Assembly (NCBI GenBank): GCA_026122225.1
Contig: JANEZZ010000520.1
Span: forward strand, 2,170,001-2,234,000
Reading direction: 5' to 3'
DNA length: 64,000 nucleotides
DNA from: Heloderma charlesbogerti
Taxonomy: Eukaryota > Chordata > Lepidosauria > Squamata > Helodermatidae
Below, piece after piece: positions 39,994-49,077 of this stretch. Under the pieces are notes generated by a model. The model did no database searches. It was not told where the DNA came from and was given only the letters and a program-made list of their open reading frames with translations. The position numbers and the translations under genes are program-made. Positions within the stretch are counted from its first letter, which is position 1. Each line of letters opens with the position of its first letter.

Positions 39994-40320
39994 AGCTTAT
40001 GGCTTCACTGAGTTACGCAAGCCTCTTCGCCACAACAAGGCAGTAATCTGTGAAGGGGAATCTTTACAATCCAATGCCATAAAATGGATCTTCATAAAAC
40101 AATTCAGAGGCAGCTAAAAACAAAGCAGACTAAATAACATACCATCTTTTAAATGCCTGGGTGAATAAATCTCTTGACCTGGCACCAAAAAGTTTGTAGT
40201 TTGGCAACCAGTCATACTGCTGTGGGGAAGGCTTCTAAAGTTGGGTACCATCACAAAGAAAGCCCATCTCTCTTGTATTACCACATAGCAAACTTCCTTT
40301 AACAATGGGACACAGAAGCC

Positions 40321-40557
40321 TGGTTCGCACAACAACAACCCTGAGTATGGATTGAGTATGGGTTGCCATTGAATCCTGGGTTGTTCTTATGTGCGAACCC
40401 TGCACCATGGTTTAACTATGAGTTGTGAACAACACAAAAAACTTAGGAAGAGAGCCCATGGTTTGTTGTTGGGTTGTGAACACTCAGCGACAACCCATCA
40501 CCCTGGTTAGCACATGATGACAACCCAGAGCATTCTGGGTTGTCGTTATGTGAGAAC
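40321..40557. repeat. Palindromic MITE (GGTTCGCACAACAACAACCC)
   Basis: The left end CTGGTTCGCACAACAACAAC CC is mirrored by GGGTTGTCGTTATGTGAGAA C on the right. Internal pieces (GGGTTGTTCTTATGTGCGAA CC, TTGGGTTGTGAACACTC) repeat the same theme, so the element is built from several inverted units. Related terminal wording occurs at 46188. Confidence 0.55.
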
Positions 40558-41179
40558 TAGATGAGAGGAGAAACTCCTATACAGAACTGAAGACACTTCT
40601 TCATATCCGTCGAAGAAGAATTAAGAGTCGGGAGTGGCCCTAGAACTTAAAGTACACCCCGAAAATATGATATAGTACATAAAGCTGGACAGTATTTAGG
40701 GACTGTATACTAAAAACATGCATGATTTGGTATGTTAGAGATGTACATTGAGCATTTATCTTGCTTACATTCACCCCTGATACCCTTCTGAGTTGTTTGT
40801 AGTTCTTGCCATAAGCTTTGTTTGGATACCCATACACAAAACCTCTAAATGTGAAAACATAATGAAAGCAATTTTTGTTATATCATTTAGCTCAAATTAA
40901 ATGAAAGGATCTCAATGCAGCTGAAGCGTTTTAAGGACTGGAGGCTTAAGTTGCTTGCTCAAATGCTGATGCTGTCTCACTCCTCAACAGAACAAGACAC
41001 AAAATAACGCTTTCTGCACCAGGCAGGGAAAGGTGGGTTGGGATACCTTTATATATTTATTTCTTTGTTACATTTATCTTCTAACATTTAGCAAGGTGGT
41101 TCATAGTTAAAAACAATAGCTCACAATACAAATGGGGAAAGGGGCAGTGAGGAAAAAGGAAAATAAGCATATCCAGGTA
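40558..41179. other. No gene recognised
   Basis: Mostly AT-rich unique-looking sequence. 41041-41100 (TATATTTATTTCTTTGTTAC) may be the complement of a retroposon tail, but this is weak. Confidence 0.3.
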
Positions 41180-41182
41180 CCA

Positions 41183-41296
41183 TGGCCACTTCATGAAACT
41201 ACAGCTGCCATGATCCCTGACCATTGGCCATGCTGGCTGGACTGATGGGAACTGTAGTGCGAAACATCTGAAGGGCATCAGGTTGGGGGAGGCTGC
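41183..41296. mobile_element. hAT-like palindromic MITE, left end missing
   Basis: GAAACTACAGCTGCCATGAT pairs with GATGGGAACTGTAGTGCGAA, and the right end GGCATCAGGTTGGGGGAGGC TG is typical of the family. The left terminus is degraded. Confidence 0.6.
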
Positions 41297-41422
41297 CCTG
41301 AAGCCTCAGAAATGCTGCTGATGGAGACAGAGAAAAGGGTCCCCTAATTTAATTATTTCATTATATTAAACTTTTATCTGTCCGCTAACAGACATTCTCT
41401 GAATTCTAAATGCAGGGATATA

Positions 41423-41630
41423 CAGTCAGGGCCAGAAATATTGGATAACTGTTTTGGCAGTTGGCCTCTGTACACCACCACATTGAAGTTGAAACACACC
41501 CAGATGGGCGCGAAGTCAGGACTTTCAGCTGTAATTCAAGGGGTGTGACAAAAGTGGGGCACTAACCATTCAGGAAGTACAGCCAGTGGCATACATGCAC
41601 ACCCATCATTGGTGGCTCATAAGTAATGGA
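41423..41630 (+). repeat. Left terminal inverted repeat of Tc1-like element
   Basis: About 208 bp, from CAGTCAGGGCCAG to CATAAGTAATGGA. It holds the likely transposase-binding sites at the outer tip and perhaps near 41578. It differs from the right copy by scattered substitutions and a few indels. Confidence 0.9.
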
Positions 41631-41755
41631 AGGAATGGCTGACAATCAGCTGCATGGCCAGGTGTGGCCTGTTTCCTGGGTACCCCATGACCAATCAAGC
41701 AGATAAAAGGCCTGGGAGTGGTTCTGAGTGGTAGCTGTTTACTGGAACCCACAAC

Positions 41756-42793
41756 ATGAGGTCCAAAGAGGTGTCCATGTGAGTGAAGGAGGCCATGGTT
41801 AGGCTGAGGAAACAAAATAAACCCATCAGAGAGAGAGCAAAAACAGTGGGAGTGGCCAGTACAACAGTTTGGAACATCCTGAAAAAGAAGGAATTAACTG
41901 GCAAGCTCAGCAACAGCAAAAGGCCTGGAAGACCACAGAAGGCAACTAAAGTGGATGACTGCAGAATTCTGCTCATGGTGAAGAGGAACCCTTTCACAAC
42001 ATCTAGCCAGGTCAAGAACGCTCTTGCGGAGGTAGGCATGTCATTGTCAACATCTACAGTCAAGAGACGGCTTGATGAATGTAAATACAGAGGCTTCACA
42101 ACAAGGTGCAAACCACTGGTAACGCTCAAGAACAGAAAGGCCAGATTAGCCTTTGCCAGCAAACACCTTAAAAAGCCTGCCCAGTTCTGGAATAAGATTC
42201 TTTGGACTGATGAAACCAAGATGAACTTGTACCAGAATGATGGGAAGAGAAAAGTATGGAGAAGGAAAGGAACAGCTCGTGATCCAAAGCATACCACATC
42301 ATCTGTCAAATATGTTGGAGGCAGTGTTATGGCATGGGCATGCATGGCTGCCGATGGAACCGGGTCACTGGTGTTTATTGATGACCTGACTGCTGATAAA
42401 AGCAGCAGGATGAATTCTGAAGTGTATAGGGCTATACTTTCTGCTCAGATTCAGCCGAATGCTGCCAAACTGATAGGACGCCGCTTCATATTGCAGATGG
42501 ATAATGAACCAAAGGGTACAGCAAAAGCTACCCAAGAGTTTCTGAAGGCAAAGAAGTGGGATGTTCTTCCATGGCCAAGTCAGTCACCTGATCTCAACCC
42601 AATAGAGCATGCTTTTCACTTACTGAAGACAAGACTGAAGGCAGAAAGACCCACAAACAAGCAGCAGCTGAAGGCAGCTGCAGTGAAGGCCTGGCAAAGC
42701 ATCTGGAGGGAGGAAACTCAGCATTTGGTCATGTCCATGGGTTCCAGACTTCAGGCAGTCATTGACTGCAAAGGATTTCCATCCAGGCATTAA
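41756..42793 (+). pseudogene. Tc1-like transposase (DD34E), one early stop
   Basis: The natural-looking start is ATG at 41756 (MRSKEVSM), but TGA at 41780-41782 stops it after eight codons. After that the frame is open to TAA at 42791-42793. The next ATG is 41795, giving 333 codons. Counting from GTG 41783 as residue 1: an N-terminal paired-type helix-turn-helix (about 1-45), the basic GRPQKATK linker (49-56), a second helix-turn-helix (about 57-110), then the catalytic core with D143 in ILWTDETK, D240 in LQMDNE and E275 in DLNPIEHAF. The last two are separated by 34 residues, the Tc1 DD34E spacing. The glycine-rich VGGSVMAWACMA follows D143. It would cut and paste the element at TA sites. 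TGA may derive from CGA by CpG decay. Confidence 0.92.
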
Positions 42794-42813
42794 AGGCGAT
42801 CCTTCAGGTTTGT

Positions 42814-43033
42814 TCCATTACTTATGAGCCACCAACGATGGGTGTGTGTGCATGCCACTGGCTGTACTTCCTGAATGGGTAGTGCCCCACTTTTGTTGAA
42901 CCCCTTGAATTACAGCTGAAAGTCCTGACTTTGCTCCCATCTGGGTGTGTTTCCTTTCAACTTCAATGTGGTGGTGTACAGAGGCCAGCTGCCAAAACAG
43001 TTATCCTTGTTCCAATATTTCTGGCCCTGACTG
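42814..43033 (-). repeat. Right terminal inverted repeat of Tc1-like element
   Basis: About 220 bp, the inverted partner of the left repeat. GTGTGTGTGCATGCCACTGG aligns with the left-side GGCATACATGCACACCC. Confidence 0.9.
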
Positions 43034-43035
43034 TA

Positions 43036-43557
43036 CATTTTTTACAGAGGGGAGCTGAAGAACTACGCAAGCTCCCTCTTGAATTCGGTTGTGGCACAGT
43101 CCAGGGACAGTTTTATCACGTTGCTGTGTGTGTGAAAGAGGCCTAGTTCTAAGAGAAGGAAAGGGAGAATGGTGAGGAGGGGTCAGGCAGGGTCTAGCAT
43201 GGAGAGGGAGGTAGATGGAGCCCCTCAGTTTGGCCAACTGTGTAGGCTGGGTTTAGAGGGCCTTTCTGAGAGAAAGATTATTTGTTGATCATTGTTGCAA
43301 AAGGGTGTTTCCTGGGGGCTTGTGAGGAGAAACTTGGAATATAAACACTCCAGACATTCATGAAGAAAAAGTCACCATTCTGTATAAGCAGTAGAGAAGT
43401 TTAAAGGGGTTAAGGTTAAACGTGTGAACTGGTGTAATTTCAAAGGGAAAGGAGCTGAGTTCACCTACACAAATGTTACTTTCAAAGGCCTCATATACAC
43501 GACAAATGCCACAATAAAGATGTTCTACAAGTAGCATTAAGCCTGACCATGAGGCAG
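43036..43557. other. No gene or repeat recognised
   Basis: Unique-looking flank of the Tc1-like element. No recognisable frame. Confidence 0.3.
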
Positions 43558-43720
43558 GCTGAGGGGATTTGGAGGCACTTTAAAGAGCAGCGGAGTGGTC
43601 AGGGTACCCTGCATGATAACCCCTTGCCCCTTACTCCAGCCAGCTGCCCTCCCAACCCACTCCAGCAGCTCTTTATCCAGCAGATTTGGAAGGAGAAGGG
43701 GTAAACTCACAATTCACCCA
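43558..43720 (+). repeat. Repeat D, copy 2
   Basis: Shares AGGCACTTTAAAG and CTCCAGCCAGCTGCCCTCCC with 35640-35780. GC-rich, non-coding. Confidence 0.45.
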
Positions 43721-44314
43721 GAGCCTCCTTCAGCTTCTTCCTGGCGGTGCTAAGCAAGCACAGAGTGTTGCCATTGCACAAAATGGTGGGGTTAATATTC
43801 CTCTGCAGAGCTATACTTTAAAACAGCACCAGATCAACAACACTTGTGTTAATTAAAGAATTCACTTGTGGGAATCACTGAGCTTTCCTTGAGGCATTAA
43901 GTTCTTCCCATCAGATCTCATCCTTCCTGTCACTCCCTCTCTGTGCTTTCCTGAGTGATGTGGGCAGAACACTTCCCGTTTGGGGAAATTTCCCAAAGCT
44001 TTATCTTTTCATGGAAAATTTTCCATTTCATGTTCATTAGTAAAAATGAATGTACGCCAATTGCCAATGCAATATTAGGCAAGCTTGGCAGTTTCAACGT
44101 TGTAATTAATGTTTTTCAGGTGATTATCCCTAGGAAGTTTGTTAGAGAGTGCATATATGTTATTGAAATACATATATTCCTTGGAGTGAAATGGAACTAA
44201 TAAGTAGTGACAGTGAAACTGAACGTGCACCAGCAACCTCAGCAGAGAGCTGAACTCTGTTGAAATAGATGAGTGGTTTTCAGCATATCAAGCACAGTTT
44301 ACTAAAATTAATCA
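43721..44314. other. No gene recognised
   Basis: AT-rich towards the right. TGGGGAAATTTCCCAAAG and TGGAAAATTTTCCATTTC (43980-44030) are small palindromic words similar to those at 45600-45715. Confidence 0.3.
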
Positions 44315-45308
44315 GAGCGCAATCCTATGCATAGAATCATAGAATAGTAGGGTTGGAAGGGGCCTACAAGGCCATCGAGTCCAACCCCCTGCTCAGTGCA
44401 GGAATCCAAGTCAGAGCATCCCTAATAAATGGCTGTCCAGCCTCGTCTTGAAGGCCTCCAGTGTGGGAGAGCCCACCAACTCCCTAGGTCATTGGTTCCA
44501 TTGTCATATTGCTCCAACAGTCAGGAAGTTTTTCCTGATGTTCAGCCGAAATCTGGCTTCCTGTAACTTGAGCCCACTATTCCGTGTCCTGCACTCTGGC
44601 ATGATCGAGAAGAGATGCTGGCCTTCCTCTCTGTGACAACCTTTCAAGTACTTGAAGAGCAATATTCTATCTCCCCTCAACCTTCTCTTCTCAAGGCTAA
44701 ACATGCCCAGTTCTTTCAGTCTCTCTTCAAGGGCTTTGTTTCCAGTCCCCTGATCATCTTCATTGCCCTCCTCTGAACCCTCTCCAGCTTGACAGCATCC
44801 TTCTTAAAGTGCAGTGTCCAGAACTGGACACAGTACTCCAGATGAGGCCTAACCAGTGCTGAGTAGAGGGGGACTAGTACTTCCCAGGATTTGGAAGCTA
44901 TGCTTCTACTAATGCAGCCCAAAATAGCATTGGCCTTTTTTGCAGCCACATCACATTGTTGGCTCATATTCGGCTTGTGATCTACAGCAGTTCCAAGATC
45001 CTTCTCGCTTGTAGTGTTATTGAGCCAAGTCTCCCCCATCTTGTTACTGTGCCTTTGGTTTCTTTTTCCTAGGTGCAGAACTTGGCATTTATCCCTATTA
45101 AATGTCATTCTGTTGTTTTCTGCCCAGCCCTCCAGTCTATCAAGATCACTTTGAATTTTGTTCCTGTCTTCCAAGGTATTAGCTATCCCGCCCAATTTTG
45201 TGTCATCTGCATGTTTAGACAGAAAAAGCCCTACAACACCCATGCTGGCTGGGACATGCTGGGAGTTGTAAGACTTTTTTTTGTCAGAACATGGATAGGA
45301 TTGTGCCC
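44315..45308. mobile_element. Harbinger-like MITE split by a CR1
   Basis: The left 18 bp (GAGCGCAATCCTATGCAT) and the right part (45208-45308, TGCATGTTTAGACAGAAAAA to ATAGGATTGTGCCC) together make one short-subfamily MITE. The CR1 at 44333-45207 lies between, flanked by TGCAT on both sides. Confidence 0.8.
44333..45207 (-). pseudogene. CR1 LINE, 5'-truncated, in a MITE
   Basis: The complement ends with the classic CR1 3' terminus, ATTCTATGATTCTA octamers, with CCTTCCAACCCTACTATTCT upstream. Upstream, the frame (44716-45207) encodes the C-terminal part of CR1 ORF2: DLDRLEGWAENNRMTFNRDK, CQVLHLGKRNQ, TTSEKDLGTAVDHKPNMSQQ, KKANAILGCISRSIASKS and YSALVRPHLEYCVQFW; then a frame shift into FSLEKRRLRGD. 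TGCAT target duplications at 44328-44332 and 45208-45212. It differs in subfamily from the CR1 at 34135, whose tail is TTCTTATG-type. The RT active site is missing. Confidence 0.9.
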
Positions 45309-45915
45309 CTAGTTTACCATAGTTTTCAGCACCTTTGTTTTTTCCTTAATTTTAATTAAAGTATGGGAAGTACAAGCTATTGTCTTTAAATGTTTACAAG
45401 TATTCCAATAAACATTTCTGCATAATATAACATTTAAATCACATTAAGTGTGCTTTAATTTTTCCCCTCATATAGCTCAAGTCAAAAACTTGTGGTGTAT
45501 TGGGACAAACAATTAACATGGGGTACTTTTTTTTAGCTTTGTTGTTTACTAAATACAAGTAAAATATACATGCTAAATTAGGTATCTCTAGGGCATCAGA
45601 AAATTTTCCAATGCAAACTGAAACTTTTCCAATGCAAATGAACTTAGGCAAATTAGCCTAATTTGCATTGAAGATTTTTTTGATACAAATGAAAATTTTC
45701 CAATTCAAAATTTTCCAGAAAACCCACATCACTGCCCTTCCCACACCCCACCCCACCCCTGCCCATCCTGCTCCTTCCTCTGGAGAAGGAGCAGCATCCA
45801 TCAAGAGTGTGATGGATGCACCCTTCCTTACAGAAGGAAAGCGTTGTCAAGTATCATGGTGGAGTTCCCAGTGACATAGAGATAGTGAGATGGATCACAG
45901 CTGCAAGGTGGAAAA
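45309..45915. other. No gene recognised; AT-rich with small repeated motif
   Basis: At 45600-45720 AAAATTTTCCAATGCAAA occurs in slightly varied form several times, partly inverted (AATTTGCATTGAAGA). Probably a decayed foldback or local duplication. No frame of note. Confidence 0.35.
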
Positions 45916-45924
45916 GACTTCAGT

Positions 45925-46105
45925 CATGTTTATTGATCATATTTGTACTCCACTCTTCCTCCGAAGAACTACACAGAGCGCAGAAGAGGTGGAGTTATAT
46001 CCCTTTCCATCCTAACAACTTGTGAGATAGGCTAGGTGGAGAGTGACTTCCCCAAAGCCAGCTGGTCAGCGTTTTTGTACTGGCTGGAAATGCAGGCCTT
46101 TCCAG
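45925..46105 (-). mobile_element. Old tRNA-derived SINE, Sauria-like (minus strand)
   Basis: CCATCCTAACAACTTGTGAG then ATAGGCTAGGTGGAGAGTGA and CCCAAAGCCAGCTGGTCAGC is the complement of the Sauria SINE body seen at 16127. The tRNA-like head would lie to the right (GGAAATGCAGGCCTTTCCAG). Strongly diverged. Confidence 0.55.
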
Positions 46106-47063
46106 TTCAGGGTCTACTTTACATAACCAGTAGCACCAAGTAGTAAAACCTGACTGGACTGTTATCATTTCAGGTTGTGGGGAGAAAGACTGTGACTGGG
46201 TTCACATGACACACTAACCCATGATGATAACCATGATAGAACAACCCATGATAGGTTAGTGTGTTGTCTGTGAGCTGTTTTTCCCAGCCACAGTGGTTTG
46301 TTTCCCCCAGACAACCCACCCTGAGAACCCACGGTCTGCAGTAGTGTTTGTTCTACCTCTGGGGGGTTAGCGTGTTGTCTGTTGCTCCAGCATGGATTAC
46401 AGAGATTGACTACAGAGCCGTTCGGCAAAAGCGGCCAAAAACGCTGTCATTGCTCTGCTCCTCTCGAGAGATCTCTGTTCCCGAGATCTGCCTAGCAATA
46501 GATTGTGCTGCTGCCAGCACTCCATCCCCTTTGCTGTCCAACTCCTCCCTCCCCACTCCTTCAGTGGATGTGCTCTGCAAAGTTGCTTTCTCTTGCACAG
46601 TGTGTAATTGGCAGAGTGACATTGAGCAAAGTTGTTTTCCTACCACATTCAGCTATGTCTCCAGCTCCAAAACATTCCCCCCCCCACTCCCATGCAGTTC
46701 CCAAAGAGTTTCACCTGCAGTTAAATCCTCTTTTCCATCGAAAAACAAAGTCGCACAATTATCCAGTAGTGCATCTTGTGCCTCCCCAGAAGAGAACCTG
46801 TATATTAAATTTTGTCCCATTCCTGCAAATTCCAAGGAGTTGGAGCCCCCCCCCCCCCGCCGTTTGGTGCAATGTTCCCATCTTGTAACCATCCCTCCTT
46901 TCCAGCCAGGCCACCTCTTCCCAACTCAGCAGATCCTTCTTCCCCTCCCTACAACCCACGAGACCCTCCCCCCCACACACACTTTTTATCGCCACCATCA
47001 GCCCCAAGCTAGCTAGCCACCCAATGCCCCTCCAACCCAGAACTGATGCCAAATAGCGCCTTA

Positions 47064-47499
47064 GGGCGCAATCCTATCGGGATAGGCAGCCACCTCCAAA
47101 CTTGGAGGCAACCGCCTATCTAATGCCGGGCAGGAGCAGTGCAGAGGGGATCGTCCCCTCTGCACTTCAGCTGCCCTGCATTCGCGGCTAGACAGCCGAT
47201 TTTGGCTGTCTAGCCATGGGAAGTCGGGGGGGGGGATGCCAGACAACACATAGGAAGTGTCAGAAAGGCACTTCCGCCCTCCCCACCCTGGCCTGCCCCC
47301 AGGAACACCCCGTTTTCAATGCTCCGTGCTGCTCTTCTGAGCACGGGGCCAATTCGCACTGCCTACGAGGCAGCATGGAGGGGGTGGAGGTTGGTTCTCA
47401 GGGAACCAACCTTGGAGCACGGGCTCCGAGGTCAGTTAACGGGAACCAACCTATCCTATGGCCATCTAGCTGCTGACTAGCAGCCATAGGATTGTGCTC
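47064..47499. mobile_element. Harbinger-like MITE (long GC-rich subfamily) with TTA duplication
   Basis: TTA on both sides (47061-47063 and 47500-47502). Left end GGGCGCAATCCTATCGGGAT, right end CAGCCATAGGATTGTGCTC. It carries internal hairpins: GCGGCTAGACAGCCGA/TTTTGGCTGTCTAGCC and GGTTCTCAGGGAACCAACCT. It is the best-bounded long-subfamily copy. Confidence 0.88.
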
Positions 47500-47502
47500 T
47501 TA

Positions 47503-47677
47503 GTAGATTCAAATCAGTATTAAGCAAGTCCGGTATTAAGCAAGCCTAATAAGCTAGCCAAATAAGCCATTTTATATACCCATAAAAAGTTTATTTTTAT
47601 TCTGTGTTGTTGGTTTATTGCTTAGGCGGTAGGGGTGGTAGAGGCTTGGAAATTGGGGCAGCAGGTAAGGAATAAGG
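47503..47677 (+). repeat. Direct repeat unit 1
   Basis: GTAGATTCAAATCAGTATTA AGCAAGTCC through GGGGCAGCAGGTAAGGAATA AGGA. The second unit follows at 47873. Confidence 0.8.
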
Positions 47678-47872
47678 AGGGGTAGGAGCAGAGAGGGAAA
47701 CGGAAGGAAGAGAAGGGAAGCCAATGGTTTGTTTCAGTTTGGTTAAACCTTCACTTTTCCATGAAAAAAGCAAAGTCGTGCAATTATCCAGTGGCTCCCC
47801 ATAAGGGGAGCTTGTATATTAAACTTCATCCTCTTTCAGCAAAATTTCAAGGAGTTGGAGGGCCCCCCCCCA

Positions 47873-48046
47873 GTAGATTCTAGGCACTATTAAGCAAGCC
47901 CAGTATTAAGCAAGCCAAATAAGCTGCTCTGTATACCCATAAAAAGTTTATTTTTATTTCTTTTTATTCTATGTTGTTGGTTTGTTGCTGGTGATGGGGG
48001 AGCCATCAAAGGCTTGGAAATTGGGGCAGCAGGTAAGGAATAAGGA
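47873..48046 (+). repeat. Direct repeat unit 2
   Basis: GTAGATTCTAGGCACTATTA AGCAAGCCC through GGGGCAGCAGGTAAGGAATA AGGA. It is similar in length to unit 1, with small indels such as an extra TTCTTTTTATTC. Confidence 0.8.
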
Positions 48047-48740
48047 CTAGGAACGAGGGGGAAGGGATCAACCCAGGGCTGAGAACAGGGGAGGGTGGAC
48101 TGGCAGAGACAGAAGAGGAAAAGATGCCTCTAGGACAAAGTGGACCAATCAGAGACAGGCTGTTGATTTAGCAGCAAGCAAGTGATGGCAGGATATGGTT
48201 TCCATCACAAAGGAAGCTGGGATACCTGGCTGGGAGGGTGGGAAGACTACAGGAGGAGGAGGGGGGGAATAAACCATGCTGCATAGCTTGTTTGCCTGAT
48301 CATCTGGGTGGGAGCACAGTAGGTTGTTCAAAAAACAACCTATTCTGAGTAGCTTATCACCCACGATGGGTTAGTGTGACATTTGAACAGCCCTTGTATG
48401 TTTGAACATTTCTCCATGGAAAAACAAATTCTATGCGCATAGAAAACTAACAGGTCAGAGGAAAAGGTTCAGCCTAGCTTTCTCCCTGACACACTAGTTG
48501 TCTGTATGCAGGGATATGTTTTAGTTTGGTTTAAAAGGAAGGCATTTGTGATTTCCCCGCCTTAAGTAGTACAGTCCAGGAAAAGCTTTCCACGCATTTC
48601 TATTGATTGTGTAAACTGGTCCCAACACTCCTACACCCTCCACCAGTAGTCTTCAAACTTAAGACTCACCTTAGGCTTTTTTCTTTCTTTCTTTTTTTTT
48701 TAACCCCATACAGGCCCATTTTCTTGTCTTTGTCTTGTAG

Positions 48741-48923
48741 GGTGGCCAGATGAAAGAGAGGACAGGGCTTTTGTACCTTTAGTCATTGCAGGTGGAATTT
48801 AAGCAGGTGCACTGATGCAGCTTGTCACACAGGTGTGAGAAAAGCTGCAGCTGCTGAAATTCTGTCTTCAGTACAACTTTTCAAAGAGCAGGAGGCCTCT
48901 CCCTTTGACATCTGATCATCACC
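48741..48923. repeat. Palindromic MITE-like element
   Basis: GGTGGCCAGATGAAAGAGAG GACAGGGC on the left is mirrored by GGCCTCTCCCTTTGACATCT GATCATCACC on the right, and GAATTTAAGCAGGTGC by GCTGCTGAAATTC-type wording. It resembles a common squamate non-autonomous element. Class not assigned. Confidence 0.5.
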
Positions 48924-48954
48924 TCTTTCTGTTTCTATTTATACCCACCTCCGA

Positions 48955-48977
48955 CTTTTTTTTTTTTTTTTTTAAGA
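48955..48977 (+). repeat. Poly(T) run
   Basis: About 21 T residues. It could be the complement of a retroposon poly(A) tail, but nothing recognisable is attached. Confidence 0.6.
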
Positions 48978-49045
48978 AAGGGTAGTGATAGTGCTTCAAG
49001 CCACCCACTAGTTGATCACCAGCACCTAGACCACCCTGGCTCAAG

Positions 49046-49077
49046 ATAGATTGTGCTGCTGCCAGCACTCCATCCCC
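49046..49077 (+). repeat. 32-bp exact copy of 46498-46529
   Basis: The word starting ATAGATTGTGCTGCTGCCAG and ending CACTCCATCCCC is identical at both places. The bases on either side differ, so only these 32 bp are shared. Confidence 0.85.

Larger units (their letters stand above)
37288..40058 (-). mobile_element. RTE-BovB LINE, 5' end retained, internal deletion, 12-bp duplications
   Basis: The target duplication is AATCCTTACAAT (37276-37287) and AATCTTTACAAT (40059-40070), one mismatch. On the complement the element opens with a short 5' UTR, then an apurinic-type endonuclease region and a reverse transcriptase, and ends in a GTT-rich 3' tail. Full BovB elements are about 3.2 kb; this one is 2.77 kb, mainly because a block is missing within the RT near 38460. 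The strand is minus for all parts. BovB elements mobilise themselves and BovB-tailed SINEs. Confidence 0.92.
41423..43033 (+). mobile_element. Tc1-like DNA transposon, structurally complete
   Basis: TA dinucleotides flank both ends (41421-41422, 43034-43035). The terminal inverted repeats are long: left 41423-41630 (starting CAGTCAGGGCCAGAAATATT), right 42814-43033 (ending AATATTTCTGGCCCTGACTG). They pair nearly base for base, ending inside at CATAAGTAATGGA against TCCATTACTTATG. Such long repeats resemble IR/DR-type Tc1 elements; TACAGCCAGTGGC at 41578 may be an inner direct copy of the outer CAGTCAGGGCC. One intronless transposase frame lies between. Total 1611 bp, the normal size of a Tc1 element. 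It is the most complete autonomous-type element in the window. Confidence 0.95.
46188..48396. mobile_element. Candidate 2.2-kb inverted-repeat element with nested MITE
   Basis: Left end GGGTTCACATGACACACTAA CCCATGATG (46197-46225) is the inverse of GGGTTAGTGTGACATTTGAA CAGCCC at 48368-48393. The interior has a two-fold duplication: 46707-46860 resembles 47730-47871, and 47503-47677 resembles 47873-48046. A 436-bp MITE interrupts the first unit. A 222-codon frame on the plus strand (46348-47016) is proline/serine-rich, shows no known domain and runs through the repeat, so I do not call it a gene. No target duplication could be seen. Confidence 0.45.

Noticed and set aside
42931..43146. Frame in the right end of the Tc1-like element as a second gene
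   Set aside because: It runs within the inverted repeat, and Tc1 elements carry only a transposase.
46348..47016. 222-codon plus-strand frame, proline/serine-rich, as a possible host gene
   Set aside because: No recognisable domain; low-complexity; runs through a duplicated repeat with polyC; the complement and other frames are equally open in this GC-rich stretch.
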